64,000 nt of DNA from Myroides odoratus DSM 2801 (GCF_000243275.1 NZ_CM001437.1:814928-878927); one strand, 5' to 3'; positions 17,689 to 24,318 are shown, counted from the stretch's first letter. A program made the numbers and translations. Notes: generated from the sequence alone by a model not told the origin.

Positions 17689-17781
17689 AAATCTATCGTA
17701 ATCAATTCAAAGATAGAAAAAAATTATACAATTGTCATATATTTGTTACGTAATGATTACACAAAACAGAAAAAAAACACC
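17689..17781. promoter_or_regulatory. Divergent phage control region with operator-like sites
   Basis: A minus-strand -7 box TATCTTTG (17708-17715) faces the fibre operon, and a plus-strand box TATATTTG (17738-17745) faces the winged-helix gene. Between and beside them are TTATACAATT (17724-17733), the palindrome TTACGTAA and the sequence GTAATGATTACACA (about 17750-17763). Close copies of these occur at 9506-9561 and 23797-23860. ATAAATAAAATCTAT near 17690 also recurs at 3826. Confidence 0.6.
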
Positions 17782-18360
17782 ATGAGCAAGAGAATAGAAT
17801 TGATGATCAAACTTCCTCCATTGGCTAAAAAAAGAATGGAAAACGACAAAACGAAAATTGTTGAGGCATTTTTTAAAGGGAATGAAGCAGAAGCCTATAC
17901 GAAATTACAATTCGCTAGGATATACAAAGGGTATGATTTACTTGAGGACTTTGGATATGTTCGACATGCTATTCAAAGAAAGTACGATATCAGCGTAACG
18001 CTACTTGAAACTATCTTATACTTGGTTCCGAAAAACTACTTCATGGTGGATGACCTAAGAGAAATTACTCAAATTCGCTACACCTATAAAAAAGTTGATA
18101 CTTTAATCCGATTGGGGTATGTAACTCGCGCAGCTAAGGGAGGAAATAAAAATGAACACCTTTATACAGCAACAGCCAAAGCACGTCAAATTTGCCAAGA
18201 AATGCACGAAATGTTAGCAGGGGAGATTCCTATTCCAGAAGAACTTTATAACACAAAAGAAGCTTCTAAAAGCGATTTAATAAAGGCTGAAATCATTAAA
18301 AAATTAAATAAAAAAGAAAAGCCCAAAACAGTGAAATTGCTTTGGGCTAGGAAAGCTTAA
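17782..18360 (+). CDS. Winged-helix-like phage regulator (putative)
   Basis: The start is set at 17782 (MSKRIELMIKLPPLAKKRME) because the ATG at 17743 falls inside the promoter box; the protein is 192 residues. The middle (about 65-140) reads like a winged-helix domain: YFMVDDLREITQIRYTYKK, then VDTLIRLGYVTRAAKGGNKN and a LYTATAKARQICQEMHEML helix. The C-terminus is Lys-rich. It is the only plus-strand gene between the late and accessory minus-strand regions, and divergence from the late operon over a shared operator region fits a late-gene regulator. DNA binding is inferred, not shown. Its last 14 bases overlap the convergent gene. Confidence 0.65.
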   Translation: MSKRIELMIKLPPLAKKRMENDKTKIVEAFFKGNEAEAYTKLQFARIYKGYDLLEDFGYVRHAIQRKYDISVTLLETILYLVPKNYFMVDDLREITQIRYTYKKVDTLIRLGYVTRAAKGGNKNEHLYTATAKARQICQEMHEMLAGEIPIPEELYNTKEASKSDLIKAEIIKKLNKKEKPKTVKLLWARKA

Positions 18361-18940
18361 TAGTGTATTCTACTGGCTTCATAAGACAATGAAATTTATC
18401 ATTAATAACTAACTCTTGTCTATAGTTTTCATTGTTTTTATCCTTGAAATAAAAAACAATTTTACCTAATTTATTTTTTGACACCAAATTTCTTGATTTT
18501 ATATCTGATAACTCAAAATCAATAGAGTGCCTAGTACTAAATAAAGTATGATCTATTTCGATTTCTATTAAAATAGTTGTTCCTACATTAACAATAGTGT
18601 TTTCATATATTAGATTAGAAATTATTCTATAATCATTATGTAAATCAGTATCAAACTTGAAGTCTATTAGCAAATTATCTTCTACTTCTAGTTTTATTTC
18701 AGTTCGATAAACATTTCTAAAATTATTTGACATCATACCTGAAAAGTCAACTAACTTTAAAAAAGGTTTATTGTTATCTCTGAATTTTTTAATCTCAAGA
18801 TTTGTTATCTTCTGCTGCTCAACTAATGTTTTATTTTGAGCCTTTAAAGTTCTCCATAAAAATACAATAGATACTATTGCGCCTAAGCTACTTATTGCTT
18901 GAATCCAATTAGGAACTATTTTCCAATCAATTTCACACAT
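18347..18940 (-). CDS. Membrane-anchored protein of unknown function (197 aa)
   Basis: One N-terminal membrane helix (about 12-30, WIQAISSLGAIVSIVFLW), then a short coiled coil (LKAQNKTLVEQQKITNLEI) and a soluble beta-rich domain to the end. This layout is common in phage and mobile-element accessory proteins of unknown role. AT content is high. Its 3' end overlaps the 3' end of the winged-helix gene by 14 bases. Family not recognised. Confidence 0.6.
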   Translation of the reverse strand: MCEIDWKIVPNWIQAISSLGAIVSIVFLWRTLKAQNKTLVEQQKITNLEIKKFRDNNKPFLKLVDFSGMMSNNFRNVYRTEIKLEVEDNLLIDFKFDTDLHNDYRIISNLIYENTIVNVGTTILIEIEIDHTLFSTRHSIDFELSDIKSRNLVSKNKLGKIVFYFKDKNNENYRQELVINDKFHCLMKPVEYTIKLS

Positions 18941-18949
18941 AGGATAAAA

Positions 18950-19228
18950 TTATGAAGACACTGTGTTGATTACTGCTTCTTCTGGTGTTCTACCTATTTC
19001 ATTCAAAAATAAACAATGAACACCACCTATATTAGTAGTCATCTGAACAGCTACTGATACTTGAAAAGGTTTGTCATCTCTATAACTAATTCCTTCTAAT
19101 ATACATTTTCTTACTTTATTATTTCCAAAACAAACATAATACGTTTCCCCAATAACTAAATCAAAAGTTTTTCTTAAACTAATATGTATAGGTTTTACAT
19201 CTTTACTAACTTTAATTATTTTATGCAT
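18950..19228 (-). CDS. Hypothetical small phage protein (92 aa)
   Basis: MHKIIKVSKDVKPIHISLRK start; a soluble, probably beta-barrel-like protein with the phrase VIGETYYVCFGNNKVRKCIL, which looks like an SH3-type strand pattern, and two Cys in the middle. It precedes the membrane-anchored gene by nine bases on the same strand. No recognised family. Confidence 0.55.
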   Translation of the reverse strand: MHKIIKVSKDVKPIHISLRKTFDLVIGETYYVCFGNNKVRKCILEGISYRDDKPFQVSVAVQMTTNIGGVHCLFLNEIGRTPEEAVINTVSS

Positions 19229-19415
19229 GTTATATATTTTTATACACGCAAGATAATCAAAAATAATAAAAGGTAAATCTAATTTGAATTAGTGTAAAAG
19301 TTAGGTTATTCTATTCCATTTTGAATAATCTAACTTATTAAAAAAATATTTATCTTTGATATGTAGTTACTGGTTTTCCATAAATAAGATAAGTTGCTAA
19401 AAATCAGTAAAAAAA

Positions 19416-19443
19416 AAGCACCAGACTTCGAAATATGGTGCTT
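19416..19443 (-). terminator. Terminator after the GroES-like gene transcript
   Basis: AAGCACCA and TGGTGCTT (8 bp) close a 12-base loop. On the minus strand the stem is followed by about nine T. It ends leftward transcription from the 19712-23760 gene group. Confidence 0.7.
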
Positions 19444-19458
19444 AAAATTCCAATATAA

Positions 19459-19590
19459 ATGGAGAAGTTTTTATTATTATTAACTGTCGTGCTCAAGGAG
19501 CATGGGCAGAAAGGAACATTAGTGCCGTTCCTCTTAGGTTTTAGTTTTGCACTTCTTGTTGTTGTATATATGTTTATCAAAACACTATAA
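19459..19590 (+). CDS. Small membrane peptide (43 aa), candidate
   Basis: ATG at 19459 opens MEKFLLLLTVVLKEHGQKGT, followed by a second hydrophobic helix (FLLGFSFALLVVVYMFI) and a stop at 19590. The two hydrophobic segments are separated by a short polar turn. It is preceded by a hairpin and followed at 19604 by a 12-bp stem, so it has the outline of a discrete transcription unit inside an otherwise gene-free gap on the opposite strand. It could be a phage membrane peptide, for example a toxin-like or superinfection-exclusion peptide, or a chance frame. No promoter box is obvious. Confidence 0.4.
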   Translation: MEKFLLLLTVVLKEHGQKGTLVPFLLGFSFALLVVVYMFIKTL

Positions 19591-19603
19591 AAAACAACTA
19601 TTT

Positions 19604-19633
19604 AAAAGTCAGTAGTTAGAGCTGCTGGCTTTT
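19604..19633. terminator. Bidirectional-type terminator hairpin
   Basis: AAAAGTCAGTAG pairs with CTGCTGGCTTTT (12 bp counting G-T pairs) around a six-base loop. It ends in TTTT on either strand and lies after the 43-aa frame. Confidence 0.6.
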
Positions 19634-19711
19634 ATCCTTCCATGTGTTTACAAAAGTACAAACTTTTTTGTAAATTATCAAATTTTATAATTTGATAATT
19701 TTTAATTTTTT

Positions 19712-19966
19712 TTACAAAACAAACTCAACATCATCTTTTTCTCTCAAAACAAGATGTTCAATACCATCAATTACCATTTGTAATCCATCCGAATATTTAA
19801 ACTTTCGTACGCAATCACCTGATTTAATATACTTCACTTTTACGCCAACTTCAACTACTTTGTATTCATTTTCGCTTTGGTAGTTTGTAGGTAAGATTAA
19901 GCCACTTTCTGTTTGCTTTTCTTCTACTATGCGAGTGCATAAAATTCTATCTCCTAATAGCTGCAT
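19712..19966 (-). CDS. GroES-like co-chaperonin (84 aa)
   Basis: A compact GroES homologue. MQLLGDRILCTRIVEEKQTE matches the GroES start (PLGDRVLVKRxEEExKT). TESGLILPTNY follows at the mobile loop and tip that contact GroEL, then EYKVVEVGVKVKYIKSGDCV and the closing IEHLVLREKDDVEFVL. It is 84 residues against about 95 in bacterial GroES; the shortening is in the roof or dome region. A second, unrelated-in-length GroES-like gene lies at 8887-9480. It is separated from the exonuclease gene upstream by three bases. It would cap host GroEL for folding phage proteins; whether it binds GroEL is untested. Confidence 0.85.
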   Translation of the reverse strand: MQLLGDRILCTRIVEEKQTESGLILPTNYQSENEYKVVEVGVKVKYIKSGDCVRKFKYSDGLQMVIDGIEHLVLREKDDVEFVL

Positions 19967-19969
19967 AGT

Positions 19970-21037
19970 TTACTTTTTAATATTTATTAATCTAATAGTC
20001 ATCTCGTTTACATCTACCTCTAAAATAGAATCATTTGCTTTGATATCATATTCAATCGAAAGTCTTTTTAAAATTCTATTAAATAAGTATTTTTGAGAAT
20101 AACCTTTATCAAAATCTTCATCAATAATATATTCAAGTCCTACATTAGTATATCCTCTTTTATGATAATAAACATCTTCAATTCGATGTTTAGGAACAAC
20201 TCTAATAAATCCTCTAGTAAATAGAGTTTGGACAGCATGATTGACTAAACGAGAGGTCCTACCCGTTCTACGTTTGGTATGTTTTGTATCTGTATCCACA
20301 TTCAAAAAGTAAAAGAGGTCTTTAGTCCATTTAGCATCTGACAAAGCGTTGTGGCAATTAATCTCTTTTGGATATCCACCATATTTTTTCAAATCAATTG
20401 GAGTCATTTTTTGAATTTCCTCCTTAATTTGATTCACATCTATTGTATACATAGGAAAACCCTTTGGTAAGTCTTTCATTAGACCAAACAACCAACAAAA
20501 AACAACATGATCATAAGCCGAGTAATAGCCATATAGTTCTGGCTTTGTAATCGAACCTAAAAAACCAATTATCTCACCAGCTATCTGCTTATTTGATTTG
20601 CCGTATTTATCCAATAGTTTTCTAAACCACTTCTTGTTTTTTGACCAAGTTTCATGCGATTTAAAAACCTCAAGAGTAACTTCTTTTCCTTTATAAAGCC
20701 ATTCATCTTTAAAATGGATATCGTGGAACTCGCGCATAGCTAACTCAAAGAAAATAGGCATTAGTACGTTTTCTCGAATCCAATATACTTTTGTTATTAT
20801 ACCCTCTGGAAAATAGTTTCTCATATCTCCATAAGTAGGTACTAGCTTTTCATCATACCTGTTCCAAGCCTCATCTAGATTAAAATCTTTAGAAATAGCA
20901 TAATACTCTCGGTTATCTTCTGAAACAATTCCAATTGAAATTAAATCGATGGTCGGTTTTGTTTTGCCAATAGGAAAACCTAAGAAACGTTTCGTTTGTG
21001 GGCCTTCTAAAAATTCGGTGTCATAAAAATATTTCAT
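19970..21037 (-). CDS. DEDD-family 3'-5' exoribonuclease (Rv2179c-like) with extra C-terminal domain
   Basis: The N-terminal 250 residues show the DEDDh exonuclease core: D6 and E8 in FYDTEFLEG, D176 in YYSAYDHVVF, and H229 and D234 in HNALSDAKW. This fits the Rv2179c-like exonuclease family that trims RNA 3' ends with two metal ions. Residues about 255-355 are an additional domain with a basic start (KHTKRRTGRTSRLVNHAVQT) that I do not recognise. In a phage it may turn over host mRNA or tRNA, or process the phage's own tRNAs encoded nearby; that is inference. It overlaps the upstream gene by four bases. Confidence 0.8.
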   Translation of the reverse strand: MKYFYDTEFLEGPQTKRFLGFPIGKTKPTIDLISIGIVSEDNREYYAISKDFNLDEAWNRYDEKLVPTYGDMRNYFPEGIITKVYWIRENVLMPIFFELAMREFHDIHFKDEWLYKGKEVTLEVFKSHETWSKNKKWFRKLLDKYGKSNKQIAGEIIGFLGSITKPELYGYYSAYDHVVFCWLFGLMKDLPKGFPMYTIDVNQIKEEIQKMTPIDLKKYGGYPKEINCHNALSDAKWTKDLFYFLNVDTDTKHTKRRTGRTSRLVNHAVQTLFTRGFIRVVPKHRIEDVYYHKRGYTNVGLEYIIDEDFDKGYSQKYLFNRILKRLSIEYDIKANDSILEVDVNEMTIRLINIKK

Positions 21038-21234
21038 ACAATTATATTTTTTTCTGCTGTTATTTCGTAATCATGGTATATATCGTATTTCTCTCCTTGT
21101 TTAATTCCATACATCACCTCTTTATTTCCTACAATGATATACGCAACTAATCGAGGTAATTGGTCAGGATCTGTTCTTAAATAAACAGTTTGCTTTATCT
21201 CAAATTCTATTTCAGTGACTATCGTTTTTGACAT
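21034..21234 (-). CDS. Hypothetical phage protein (66 aa)
   Basis: Small beta-rich protein: FEIKQTVYLRTDPDQLPRLV then GIKQGEKYDIYHDYEITAEK. The pattern is that of short proteins often seen in Bacteroidota phages that handle template or tail accessory functions, but none has a known activity that I can name. The ATGA overlap with the exonuclease gene implies coupled translation. Confidence 0.65.
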   Translation of the reverse strand: MSKTIVTEIEFEIKQTVYLRTDPDQLPRLVAYIIVGNKEVMYGIKQGEKYDIYHDYEITAEKNIIV

Positions 21235-21245
21235 AGCAGTATATT

Positions 21246-21443
21246 TTACTTAACAATCTGCGCAAACTCGCCTTGTTTCCAAAAGCAAATAATACCAGAA
21301 GGACTTGTTACTGTATCTTCATCCGGATTATACTGCAATCGAGGAACGTTGGTTACGTTTACTTCTTTGCCCAATTTCAAACAGTGAATTGCTTTGGCTT
21401 TAGCAAAGTGTTTTTCTATTTTCTTTAAATCTTTCTCGTTCAT
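21246..21443 (-). CDS. Hypothetical phage protein (65 aa)
   Basis: Basic, helical N-terminus (MNEKDLKKIEKHFAKAKAIH) followed by a beta segment ending CFWKQGEFAQIVK. Starts directly after the terminator that follows the Tad2-like gene and is 11 bases from the next gene. Unknown function. Confidence 0.55.
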   Translation of the reverse strand: MNEKDLKKIEKHFAKAKAIHCLKLGKEVNVTNVPRLQYNPDEDTVTSPSGIICFWKQGEFAQIVK

Positions 21444-21465
21444 AACATTTCAAAATAAAAAAGCT

Positions 21466-21497
21466 GGCTTACGAGAAACCAGCCTTTAACAACACAA
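21466..21497 (-). terminator. Terminator after the Tad2-like gene
   Basis: On the minus strand GCTGG and CCAGC arms are followed by TTTTTT. It sits 11 bases past the Tad2-like stop, before the 65-aa gene. Confidence 0.6.
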
Positions 21498-21507
21498 CTA
21501 ATTTTTT

Positions 21508-21780
21508 TTAATCGATGATAATCCAATCTTCTGATAGAATATCACTTCCACTCGGAACCCACATAGCATGATCGCCTTGAGCAGTTCTCAATTGAAAATA
21601 AGGTCTGACTTTAAATAAATCACCTTCTTTCAATCCCCAAGCTTCAGCAGTTTGCTTATTACATGGAATGCCATCAGGATAACCTTTTTGCAAAACAGCA
21701 AACATTCCTTGTCCGTTCCATCCTTCTCTTGATACTTTCTTACCTTGTTTTAATGCTTCTAAAGCTTTTCCAAAATTCAT
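21508..21780 (-). CDS. Tad2/DUF2829-family protein (putative Thoeris anti-defence)
   Basis: The start at 21780 gives MNFGKALEALKQGKKVSREG, the canonical beginning of DUF2829, so the longer in-frame ATG 12 codons upstream is rejected. The family signature continues as WNGQGMFAVL, then PYFQLRTAQGDHAMWVPSGS and DILSEDWIIID at the end. At 90 residues it is a complete single domain. DUF2829 is now known as the Tad2 family: Tad2 proteins bind and sequester the gcADPR signal of Thoeris defence. Whether this member does so, or binds another nucleotide, is inference. It follows a 58-aa gene and is ended by a terminator. Confidence 0.85.
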   Translation of the reverse strand: MNFGKALEALKQGKKVSREGWNGQGMFAVLQKGYPDGIPCNKQTAEAWGLKEGDLFKVRPYFQLRTAQGDHAMWVPSGSDILSEDWIIID

Positions 21781-21787
21781 AGCAATT

Positions 21788-21964
21788 TTATTTAGGGTTA
21801 TTTTTAATTCGCTCAATTATCGTATTGTATTCTTGAATCCATTCAGTAGGAACAGCCATTTCTGATTTGCGGTAACGAACAATAGCTTCTACTATTTCGG
21901 TTAGACGTTCGTTGTCCAATTCATTCTGCGTTCTTATTCCATAAGGAGGGGCTTGCTCTAACAT
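21788..21964 (-). CDS. Small phage protein (58 aa)
   Basis: Open frame MLEQAPPYGIRTQNELDNER ending in IERIKNNPK, stop at 21788-21790. It fits exactly between the RusA-like gene (stop two bases upstream) and the Tad2-like gene (start seven bases downstream), with no gap for anything else. Helical and charged; similar peptides precede or follow RusA-type genes in Bacteroidota phages, but I cannot name a function. Confidence 0.65.
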   Translation of the reverse strand: MLEQAPPYGIRTQNELDNERLTEIVEAIVRYRKSEMAVPTEWIQEYNTIIERIKNNPK

Positions 21965-21966
21965 AC

Positions 21967-22287
21967 CTACTCGATTTTAAATTTCACATACTCTTCGCCT
22001 TTCTTTACAAGGACCTTTGAAACAGTTCCTCTGTAAATATCCCGATCATCAATACCGTACTTCTTGCATAGTATATCTTGAAAAGGCTTTATAGGATTAT
22101 CCCAATCAGAAAGTTTACTTGAAACTCCAAACTCAAAAGTGATTGAAAAAGGAGGGTTGGGTATTTCAATTCGCTTAGGCAACATCAGCAAAACCGCTTT
22201 TTCGTACTCTTTGTACCCTGTAGTCTTGAAGCGTTTGCCTTGCCACGCAGAATTTACCGAAAGGGGTTTGATATTAACTGTTATCAC
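21967..22287 (-). CDS. RusA-like Holliday-junction resolvase
   Basis: 106 residues with the RusA signature: SDWDNPIKPFQDIL (Asp61, Asp63, Lys67 and Asp71 equivalents) and KYGIDDRDIYRG (Asp81, Asp83). These acidic residues hold the metal and the lysine assists cleavage of four-way junctions. N-terminal IKPLSVNSAWQGKRFKT is also typical. RusA proteins are small dimeric nucleases carried by many temperate phages, resolving recombination intermediates before packaging. It overlaps the upstream 60-aa gene by one base. Length is near the family's 120. Confidence 0.9.
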   Translation of the reverse strand: MITVNIKPLSVNSAWQGKRFKTTGYKEYEKAVLLMLPKRIEIPNPPFSITFEFGVSSKLSDWDNPIKPFQDILCKKYGIDDRDIYRGTVSKVLVKKGEEYVKFKIE

Positions 22288-22469
22288 TATTCAACCTTTT
22301 TACCTAATCCATCGGAATACACCCCCTCTTGATAGGCTTGTACACTCCAACCTTTACTTTTACTAATCGATTTCATTTTTTCATATTCGGCAAGTGTCAT
22401 TTTCTTTCTCATTACAACCTCAACAATAGTATTATCGGGAAGCAATGTTGTCTTGATTTGTTTCGCCAT
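22287..22469 (-). CDS. Small phage protein upstream of RusA (60 aa)
   Basis: MAKQIKTTLLPDNTIVEVVM then a charged helix (KKMTLAEYEKMKSISKSKGW) and a C-terminal tail. The stop overlaps the RusA start by one base, implying coupling. No recognised domain. Confidence 0.6.
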   Translation of the reverse strand: MAKQIKTTLLPDNTIVEVVMRKKMTLAEYEKMKSISKSKGWSVQAYQEGVYSDGLGKKVE

Positions 22470-22549
22470 GATTCAATGATTTAAAAAAAGTATGGGGACT
22501 TTTTATAGTGCAGCGTTAAAGCATATTTCAGAATAACGGGACACTTTGC

Positions 22550-22650
22550 TAAGTAGTCAGGACTCGAACCTGAACGTATTATATTCTGAATACCGCTATA
22601 ATAAGCTATAATACCTCGGATAGTGCGTCTAACCAATTCCGCCACTACTT
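22550..22650 (-). tRNA. tRNA-Leu-like gene, aberrant anticodon arm
   Basis: Read on the minus strand, a perfect 7-bp acceptor (AAGTAGT with ACTACTT), a Leu-type D arm (GGCGGAATTGGTTAGACGC), a long variable arm (GTATT with AATAC) and a perfect T arm (TCAGG TTCGAGT CCTGA) define a class II tRNA. The sequence in the anticodon position is CTATCCGAGGTATTATAG: GAG is readable, but the stem is only CTAT/ATAG with a 10-base loop. A direct repeat of TATTATAGC follows. The total of 101 bases is about 14 longer than normal. It may be a decaying or duplicated tRNA-Leu(GAG), or one with altered decoding. Confidence 0.6.
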
Positions 22651-22710
22651 ACCATTACTTTTTACAGAAGCAACAAACTGGTTATTAACCAAAACCTATA
22701 ATATGAATTG

Positions 22711-22784
22711 CAGTCTATACGAGATTCGAACTCGCGACCTCTTGCGTGACAAGCAAGCACTCTAGCCAACTGAGCTAATAGACT
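22711..22784 (-). tRNA. tRNA-Asp (GUC)
   Basis: 74 bases with acceptor AGTCTAT/ATAGACT, D arm TAGCTCAGTTGGCTAGA, anticodon stem CTTGC/GCAAG around TTGTCAC (anticodon GTC), T arm with TTCGAAT, and discriminator G, as expected for tRNA-Asp. No encoded CCA. Confidence 0.9.
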
Positions 22785-22810
22785 AAAAAAATGAAGTGTT
22801 TGTTTAAGAA

Positions 22811-22875
22811 AAAAAAGCCTTTCCTAAGAACGTCAATAAAGCAGATGAATACTTAATGATCAGAAAGGCTTTTTT
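22811..22875 (-). terminator. Long-stem terminator between the secreted-protein gene and tRNA-Asp
   Basis: AAAAAAGCCTTTC and GAAAGGCTTTTTT make a perfect 13-bp stem around a 39-base loop, with T tracts on either strand. It follows the 22900-23208 gene. Confidence 0.65.
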
Positions 22876-22899
22876 AAAGGTTTGTTGTTTATTTAAAAG

Positions 22900-23208
22900 C
22901 TAGGTAATCCTAATTTTATCGCGAATGCAAATATCGACCTTGGATGCCGATGTGCCCAAATTTAGCGATTTAGAGTAAGTATAAATATGTTTTTTATCAG
23001 GAAATATCCTGGGGACTAAAACATATTGCCTACCTACATAAGCTTTTAAATCCGCAGAAGCGAAAACCGCATCCACTTTTACTACATCAGAAAAAGAAAC
23101 AAGCTCTACTTTCTGTTTTGAATTTTCGCTCAGGTCTATTGTAGTCTTACAGATTCCCGCAATACTGAAGCATAACAGCATTGTAAAAAGCATAAACAAA
23201 CGTTTCAT
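22900..23208 (-). CDS. Small secreted protein (102 aa)
   Basis: The start is taken at 23208 (MKRLFMLFTMLLCFSIAGIC), since a longer frame would run into tRNA-Trp. An N-terminal signal peptide of about 19-21 residues is clear; the Cys is not in a good lipobox (Ile at -1), so cleavage by signal peptidase I is more likely. The mature part has the phrase QKVELVSFSDVVKVDAVFAS and ends KVDICIRDKIRIT. It sits between two tRNA genes of the phage. Unknown function; a lysogenic-conversion or periplasmic role is possible. Confidence 0.6.
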   Translation of the reverse strand: MKRLFMLFTMLLCFSIAGICKTTIDLSENSKQKVELVSFSDVVKVDAVFASADLKAYVGRQYVLVPRIFPDKKHIYTYSKSLNLGTSASKVDICIRDKIRIT

Positions 23209-23214
23209 AGTTTG

Positions 23215-23285
23215 CACGCAAGAAAGGATTCGAACCTCTGCAAACAGTTTTGGAGACTGTTGTGCTACCACTACACCACATGCGC
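23215..23285 (-). tRNA. tRNA-Trp (CCA)
   Basis: 71 bases. Anticodon stem ACAGT/ACTGT closes the loop CTCCAAA, anticodon CCA. The D arm is GTGTAGTGGTAGC and the T arm AGAGG TTCGAAT CCTTT. The acceptor GCGCATG/CTTGCGT has one T-T mismatch and one G-T pair, so it is less perfect than a host tRNA. Discriminator G. Confidence 0.85.
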
Positions 23286-23454
23286 TTAAATAAAACCACT
23301 TGCCAGCCGTGCAATAAGGATGTCAAAAAGCCTCTTCAAAGCACCCTTGAATCTGCTATTACGATTCCACGTTGGTCTGTCATTACCTCAGCTAATCTAG
23401 TTAGCGACAAGTAGTTTAATTTTTATATACACAAATGCCAAAAATGTCAATGAT
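23286..23454. other. Intergenic stretch with no assigned gene
   Basis: More balanced base composition than its surroundings. I see short complementary runs but no tRNA cloverleaf and no reading frame over 26 codons. It could hold a small RNA between tRNA-Trp and the 101-aa gene. Confidence 0.3.
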
Positions 23455-23760
23455 CTATTTCAAATATTCCAAAGCCAATCGGTCATATAATTCGGAAGCA
23501 GTTTCAATTAACACCTCATCCCCTTTTTCGATTCGCCCAAAATTGCAGAAGAAACAATAGTGATCAATTTCACTCAAGACTTCCTTTTGACCGTTAAAAT
23601 GAAAAAGTACTATATCCTTAATCGCTTTCAACAAAAATGAGTTATCATAAACAGGCACCGTTGTTCCATACAACTGAGTCAAACCATTTGAGATTTCATA
23701 ATCTCGTGTCGTTTGCTCTTTTATCGATTCAATTACCAATACAAAGAGGTCCTTGTTCAT
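23455..23760 (-). CDS. Hypothetical phage protein (101 aa)
   Basis: Start at 23760 (MNKDLFVLVIESIKEQTTRD), 15 bases after the predicted transcription start; the longer frame from 23817 would include the promoter. Soluble and helical, with a Cys pair in HYCFFCNFGRIEKGDEVLIE that could bind metal. First gene of the leftward accessory transcript, so it may be among the earliest expressed on this strand. Unknown function. Confidence 0.6.
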   Translation of the reverse strand: MNKDLFVLVIESIKEQTTRDYEISNGLTQLYGTTVPVYDNSFLLKAIKDIVLFHFNGQKEVLSEIDHYCFFCNFGRIEKGDEVLIETASELYDRLALEYLK

Positions 23761-23781
23761 AATTTCATTTTTGATACATGA

Positions 23782-23866
23782 CAAATATATAAAACATTTT
23801 ACACAATTACATAACAATCATATAAATTATTTTACACAAAAAATTACATGATTACATAAAATAGAT
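23782..23866 (-). promoter_or_regulatory. Accessory-region promoter with repeated operator-like sites
   Basis: Minus-strand -7 box TATATTTG at 23782-23789. Upstream lie TTTTACACAA twice (23797-23806 and 23830-23839), ATTACATAAC, ATTACATGA and GATTACATAAA (23850-23860). GATTACAyAAA is also found at 17755-17765. Confidence 0.5.
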
Positions 23867-24318
23867 TTTGAACTAAAGACAAACAAAAGAAAAGGCCGTT
23901 TTTAAGCCTTGAAATTATCAAAATGAGTATTCGGTTATTTGAAAGAAGAAAACCTCTTAGAAGTAAAGAAAAGGAGGTTAAATATTAAAATTGAGATATG
24001 GTAGTGTGTTTGGGATGGTATACATGTTTCAGAACGAACGGACCGCAAAAGGAAAACGCGATTAAAAAGGGTATTGGGGGTAGATTTGCATTTCAACTCA
24101 AAAACATTTTAGCTTTTTATATCCATGCATCCAAAGCTAATTTTAAGCAGCAACTAATTTCAACATTATGTTTCTAGCTTTATCGATTATCCAGGATCTA
24201 AACTGCTGCAAAAGAAAACTGTAATCCTAGTATGATTCGAATCAAACAACTCAAACAACTGTAAAACAACGCCTTAAGATTTCATTATTTAAAAGTTGCA
24301 CAACCATTGCACAACTAC
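23867..24318. other. Gene-free interval
   Basis: About 450 bases in which I find only frames shorter than 20 codons, an A-rich stretch and the palindrome GATTCGAATC at 24234-24243. No RNA gene is recognisable. It may be a regulatory or replication region of the phage, but nothing in it proves that. Confidence 0.3.

Noticed and set aside
23286..23454. Fourth tRNA gene
   Set aside because: A D-arm-like GATTAGCTGAGGTAATGAC is present, but no acceptor or T arm can be paired.
24230..24250. tRNA T-arm at GATTCGAATC
   Set aside because: Flanking bases do not pair as a 5-bp stem; only a short palindrome.
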